This document shows, piece after piece, positions 21,746 through 24,922 of a DNA stretch of 24,922 nucleotides. The first letter of the stretch is position 1, and each line of letters begins with the position of its first letter. The position numbers and the translations under genes are program-made. Source of the stretch: Candidatus Bathyarchaeota archaeon (GTDB taxonomy: Archaea > Thermoproteota > Bathyarchaeia > Bathyarchaeales > UBA233). Below the pieces are notes generated by a model. The model was not told the DNA's origin. It searched no databases and worked only from the letters and a program-made list of their open reading frames with translations. The stretch is taken from the NCBI GenBank assembly GCA_025057795.1, contig JANXEP010000071.1, forward strand, positions 1 to 24,922, read 5' to 3'.

Positions 21746-22774
21746 GAGGACTTTTCTGAGGCTTTCGGCAGCGTTTTCGGGTGAAACGGTGTTTATGTAT
21801 ACGCCTGTGCTTTTTTCGAAGCCCGCCCATATGGCCAGTTTCGGGTAAACTTCCAAGTGCCAATGGTAGTGGTTGCGTGTTTCTTCGTCGAGGCTTATGT
21901 GGAAGCCGAAGTTGTAGGGCGGATCGTTCAAAAGGTTTTTCAGTGCGCCAAAACACGCCTTCAAGATTTTTGCGAAGTTTACTTTCTCGTTTTCCGCGAT
22001 TTCAAGGGGGGTGTGCGTGTGCCTTTTTGGGAATATCCAGAACTCCATAGGGTTGGCGCTTGCCCACGGTGCGAAAGCCACAAAGGCTTGGTTTTCTGTG
22101 ATGAAGCGGGGGCTTTCCCTCTCATGTTTTATAATGTTGCAGAAGGGGCATTCGCCTTGTTCTTGCCAGAACTTTTTGCTTGCCTGCAGTTCCTCTTCAA
22201 CATTTTTGGGGACGAAGGGGGTTGCGATTATTTGGCTGTGGGTGTGGGAAAGCGACGCTCCAGCCTCTAAGCCGTGGTTGCGGAAGATGGCCACATAGCG
22301 GACATAGGGCTTCGAAGATAGTTCGACAAGCCTATCCAAGCAGGCGTTCACGACATGCACAAGCTGTGAAACACTGGCGTCGGATGGGTGCTCATCATGG
22401 TTGGGCGACTCCACCAAAACCTCATGATGTCCAAAAGCCGGAGCTAAACCGCCGCTTTTCTCAGTTTCCCATCTGCCAGCGCCTTCTTGGGGCGGGGTAA
22501 AAGCCGGATAAAGGTTTGGAAAACACCGAACAATCCAGCCCTTATGCCTAACATCGTTTTCATCCCTTGCCTTTCTGATTTTTCCACTCTCTTCAAGGTA
22601 GACCAGCACCGCCGGAGGCGTCATATGCTCGTTTCCGGGACAGAAGGGGCAGACGCCAACTTTCGCTTGAGGCTTCTCTTTTTTGGCGAAGTCGGTGGGG
22701 CGGCGACCCCGCTCAGTGGCGATAACCACCCAGCGGTCGAGAAGATAATCCTTGCGAAGCTCGTTGTGTGGCAT
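21737..22774 (-). CDS. galT: Galactose-1-phosphate uridylyltransferase family (GalT-like)
   Basis: A 345-aa nucleotidyl transferase of the GalT branch of the HIT superfamily, which moves NMP between sugar 1-phosphates. The start ELRKDYLLDRWVVIATERG is typical. Zinc cysteines are C42 and C45 (CPFCPGNE). The active-site stretch is GASLSHTHSQIIATP, with H177-T-H179, and the end has GFHISLDEETRNHYHWHLEV. Classical GalT has H-P-H; the Thr here is also found in ADP-sugar phosphorylase-type relatives, so UDP-galactose metabolism is likely but not certain. ATG 22774, with GGGTGG upstream, is preferred over TTG 22789. It is convergent with the debranching gene. Confidence 0.85.
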   Translation of the reverse strand: MPHNELRKDYLLDRWVVIATERGRRPTDFAKKEKPQAKVGVCPFCPGNEHMTPPAVLVYLEESGKIRKARDENDVRHKGWIVRCFPNLYPAFTPPQEGAGRWETEKSGGLAPAFGHHEVLVESPNHDEHPSDASVSQLVHVVNACLDRLVELSSKPYVRYVAIFRNHGLEAGASLSHTHSQIIATPFVPKNVEEELQASKKFWQEQGECPFCNIIKHERESPRFITENQAFVAFAPWASANPMEFWIFPKRHTHTPLEIAENEKVNFAKILKACFGALKNLLNDPPYNFGFHISLDEETRNHYHWHLEVYPKLAIWAGFEKSTGVYINTVSPENAAESLRKVLSP

Positions 22775-22831
22775 GCCACCCAGCTCCAATGGGCCATTAA
22801 CGTGTTAGCCCTTCACAGCATTTAGCATTTT

Positions 22832-22846
22832 CCAAACGTGGTTTGG
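22832..22846. promoter_or_regulatory. Inverted repeat between galT and the small membrane gene
   Basis: CCAAAC-GTG-GTTTGG is a perfect 6-bp inverted repeat around 3 bases. It lies 58 bp upstream of the galT-like start and 48 bp upstream of the divergent 45-aa ORF. Its position suits an operator for either gene. No clean TATA box stands out nearby for either direction. Confidence 0.4.
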
Positions 22847-22893
22847 CTTGTCCCAAAACCAATAGCGCCCAACTCCTCTTATTTTCAGCGTAG

Positions 22894-23031
22894 ATGGCTG
22901 GAAAATGGTGGGATGACACAGCTTATTTTCTATACCCCCTCTCCCTCCTCATCTGCGTTCTACTTATGGTTTGGAAAGAGAGCGAACTGCTGTTCAGCCA
23001 CCGCCCTAAAATGTTGTTTAAAGAATACTAA
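22894..23031 (+). CDS. Small single-pass membrane protein, 45 aa
   Basis: The frame opens with ATG at 22894, immediately after an in-frame TAG, and ends at TAA 23029-23031. The N-terminus is MAGKWWDDTAYFLYPLSLLI and continues CVLLMVWKESELLFSHRPKM, LFKEY. Residues 10-27 form one hydrophobic helix flanked by a charged N-terminus and a polar, basic C-terminal tail, a convincing membrane topology for such a short peptide. No family is recognised. It could be a small subunit or regulator of a membrane enzyme. The competing plus-strand frame at 22838-23059 has no such organisation. No clear ribosome site is visible, and no TATA box at ideal spacing. Confidence 0.5.
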   Translation: MAGKWWDDTAYFLYPLSLLICVLLMVWKESELLFSHRPKMLFKEY

Positions 23032-23079
23032 AGGGGGTAACGTCGAAAATAAACGCTAATGATTGTAAACGCACAAAAT

Positions 23080-24597
23080 TTATTCGAATATTTGCTTATA
23101 GGTTTTTGCGCTTTTTCGCATGATCCGCTTTTTTGTTTGGAGGTCTACGGCGTATAAGCCGAACTTCATTTTGAAGCCCTTAGCCCACTCGTAGTTGTCC
23201 GTCAGAGCCCAGTGGAAATAACCCCTAACGTCAAGTTTCTCCTCATTAACGGCTTTTTCCAGAACCACGGCATGATCTTCCAAAAACTTTGATCTAAGCC
23301 TATCTTCCGCGTCGGCTAAGCCGTTCTCCGTCACATAAAGCGGTTTGCCAAACTTTGCCATAGCCCTCAAAGCCTCAAGCAGTCCCTCCGGATAGATTTC
23401 CCAGCCCATGTCCGAAGTGGGGTTTCCAGCAGCGGAAACGCTGTTAGGCTGACATCCAAAACCATAGTTCGGCACGATGTTTGGCACCGCGGGGATTCCA
23501 GCAAAAAACTTAGCCAAAAAATTGCGTTTTCCACGGATAACGAAACGCGAGTAATAGTTTACGCCAAGCCAATCTAAGCGTTGCCCCAAATAACCCTTAA
23601 CTTCGTTTTTCTCTTTTGCGCCGTTCAAGTTTTCGTCAAGCCAGCCTTCAGCCGCCGCCCTCGGGAAAAACTGGTTATGCAAATTATCCATAAACCACGC
23701 AGCTTCAACGTCAAGCCTCCTTCCAGCATTAAGCGGCTGCGCCGGAATAACGTTGTGGATTAAGCCCACCCAAGCCGATGCTGGGCTGTCGCTTTCCGCC
23801 TTAACAGTGTCAAACCTTTTAATGGCATCATAAGCACGGGCATGAGCCACCGCCAAGTTCACCCCAGCCCTTTTAACAGCTCTAAAGCCGCCAACGCCCG
23901 GCGGGAAACCAGCCTCCGGAATCATGTAGCCAGCCTCGCAGACAGCCATAGGCTCGTTAAAAGTTGCCCAAAAATCCACCACGTCGCCAAGCCGCCAAGC
24001 CACATAAGCCGCAAACTTAACAAACTCGATTACGCTGGCTTCGTCCAGCCACCCCCTTGGACCCCTCTTAAGCCTCGAAGCCCGCACCGTAAGCGGTTCA
24101 TGAACCCACAACGGAAGCGTGAAATGGTTTAGGCAAACAAAAACCTTGAAGCCTCTACCCCTCAAATCCTCAATAATCAGCCTATAATGGTTTAACGCGT
24201 CCTCATTCGCCAGCCCATCCAGCTTCTCAACGGCTTTACCATCCACATCTATTTTTGAGATGTTGCCATCTGAAGCCCTTTCAACGCCAACCTCAACGGC
24301 GCCCGTGCTTTTTGGAAAAATTCTGCTCCACTCCACGCCAATCCTGTAGGCGTTTAAGCCAAGCTTCCATGCAAGCCCGTGGTCTTTAGCATATAAACCC
24401 CAATAGTTTATACCGTTCTCCGGAAGGTCGCCGCTCACAACACCCCGCCTAATGTTTTCAGCATCGTGCACCCAAACAAACCAGTCAGTGTTAGCGTCCA
24501 CACCCATGCCAGAAGGGTCACCCATCTCAAACTGGAAACCACTGGCGGAAACACCCCACAAAAATTTCCCATTCAAGCCCAAACGCCTCCACTCCAT
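23080..24597 (-). CDS. GH1 beta-glycosidase
   Basis: A 505-aa retaining beta-glycosidase of the archaeal LacS type, which releases terminal beta-linked glucose, galactose or related sugars. Near the N-terminus FLWGVSASGFQFEMG; acid/base E215 in ATFNEPMAVCEAGY; nucleophile E425 in YVTENGLAD; aglycone motif WALTDNYEWAKGFKMKFGL near the end. No signal peptide is present, so it acts on sugars or oligosaccharides taken up by the cell. The frame continues upstream to 24660, but that part overlaps the SRP RNA. The ATG at 24595-24597 directly precedes the family N-terminus and is the credible start, 14 bp after the RNA's 3' end. It therefore has no room for its own promoter outside the RNA gene. Confidence 0.93.
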   Translation of the reverse strand: MEWRRLGLNGKFLWGVSASGFQFEMGDPSGMGVDANTDWFVWVHDAENIRRGVVSGDLPENGINYWGLYAKDHGLAWKLGLNAYRIGVEWSRIFPKSTGAVEVGVERASDGNISKIDVDGKAVEKLDGLANEDALNHYRLIIEDLRGRGFKVFVCLNHFTLPLWVHEPLTVRASRLKRGPRGWLDEASVIEFVKFAAYVAWRLGDVVDFWATFNEPMAVCEAGYMIPEAGFPPGVGGFRAVKRAGVNLAVAHARAYDAIKRFDTVKAESDSPASAWVGLIHNVIPAQPLNAGRRLDVEAAWFMDNLHNQFFPRAAAEGWLDENLNGAKEKNEVKGYLGQRLDWLGVNYYSRFVIRGKRNFLAKFFAGIPAVPNIVPNYGFGCQPNSVSAAGNPTSDMGWEIYPEGLLEALRAMAKFGKPLYVTENGLADAEDRLRSKFLEDHAVVLEKAVNEEKLDVRGYFHWALTDNYEWAKGFKMKFGLYAVDLQTKKRIMRKSAKTYKQIFE

Positions 24598-24611
24598 CAC
24601 GCCCAGAAAGC

Positions 24612-24918
24612 GGCGGTGGGCCACTGAGGTTCGACGCCCAGAATCCGCCCACCCCCTCAAACCCTACACTCGCACCCGCACCCCCTTGAGCGCCGAACGT
24701 CCAGGCTTAGGTTGCTCCCTCCCGGGCCTAGCCAGGTTCACCCGGCAAACACCGTGACAAGCCTCCCTACGGAGGCCGCCCGGCGACCGCCGACCCCAAG
24801 GGACGGATGGTCACCGTTTCGGAAGAGAGAGGGACTGGGCGGCCACAGGCGCCTCAGCCTCAGCTTTCGGCCCGTCATATAGGGGGTTTACGGTTCAGGG
24901 GACCCCTAGCCCCCCGCC
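24612..24918 (-). ncRNA. SRP RNA (7S RNA), archaeal type, essentially complete
   Basis: On the minus strand the sequence has the archaeal Alu-domain segment GTCCCCTGAACCGTAAACC near the 5' end. It also has the SRP54-binding helix 8 with CTAGGCCCGGGAGGGAGCAA: a GGGA tetraloop at 24720-24723 closed by CCC/GGG and followed by the conserved AGCAACC side of the internal loop. Helix 1 closes the molecule: GGCGGGGGGC (24918-24909) pairs with GCCCACCGCC (24621-24612) with one mismatch. The resulting length of about 307 nt is normal for archaea. The RNA scaffolds SRP19 and SRP54 for membrane targeting of secreted proteins. Its promoter would lie beyond the window edge. Ends are set by helix 1 and could move by a few bases. 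Confidence 0.95.
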
Positions 24919-24922
24919 TAAG

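Noticed and set aside
22838..23059. 73-codon plus-strand ORF in the galT-GH1 gap
   Set aside because: Its composition is not protein-like. The overlapping frame at 22894-23031 has a clear membrane-protein pattern.
24598..24660. 21-codon N-terminal extension of the GH1 glycosidase
   Set aside because: It lies largely in the SRP RNA gene, and the family N-terminus starts at the ATG at 24597.

Overview
The window is archaeal chromosomal DNA. Two stable-RNA genes fix this. The left edge holds the 5' end of a 16S rRNA gene on the minus strand, with the archaeal start ACTCCGGTTGATCCTGCCGG. The right edge holds an essentially complete archaeal-type SRP (7S) RNA, also on the minus strand. Supporting signs are a Cdc6/Orc1 initiator, a pyruvoyl-dependent arginine decarboxylase, archaeal-type triosephosphate isomerase, an archaeal GH133 debranching enzyme, BRE/TATA-like promoters, many GTG/TTG starts and several probable leaderless genes. 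The gene set would suit a Bathyarchaeia-like or other TACK archaeon, but that assignment is inference only.

Layout. Positions 1-2640: 16S 5' end, its leader and promoter, a HAD hydrolase, a truncated family 2 glycosyltransferase, and a membrane-anchored winged-helix regulator. About 2715-10677: an AT-rich integrated element of about 8 kb, bounded by an imperfect 17-bp direct repeat (15/17 identical). It carries a tyrosine recombinase, a zinc/HTH-like protein overlapping a ribbon-helix-helix coiled-coil protein, an AbrB-type regulator, a DUF3467-like protein, a winged-helix protein and a large secreted DUF2341-dockerin-LamG-like protein. It also carries two genes broken by single-base deletions (a zinc-ribbon/PH-like protein and a PD-(D/E)XK-type nuclease) and about 750 bp of structured non-coding DNA holding one stop-interrupted small ORF. 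Positions 10716-17259: a C-terminally anchored surface protein, a 39-codon probable leaderless gene, a wHTH regulator, a YfcE-like phosphodiesterase, then a minus-strand run cdc6 - HIT-like - ArsR-like - moaC - moaB - moaA. Positions 17420-24597: pdaD, a tight tpiA-DUF89-glycogen debranching cluster, a convergent galT-like gene, an unreported 45-aa single-pass membrane ORF, and a GH1 beta-glycosidase whose start lies only 14 bp past the SRP RNA 3' end.

How the genes fit together. The right half is a central-carbon and storage-sugar neighbourhood: GH1 releases hexoses, the debranching enzyme opens glycogen-like polymer, the GalT-type enzyme moves sugar-1-phosphates, TPI serves glycolysis/gluconeogenesis, and the DUF89 protein may remove damaged or excess sugar phosphates. 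moaCBA gives the early and adenylation steps of molybdopterin (molybdenum/tungsten cofactor) synthesis.

The most unusual part is the integrated element. Four apparent frameshifts all look like the loss of one base from a short A or T run, and all lie in two minus-strand genes of the element, while the chromosomal genes around it read through intact. Whether this is decay, assembly error or slippage can only be settled from reads or relatives. Functions are assigned by reading motifs; no database search was possible.
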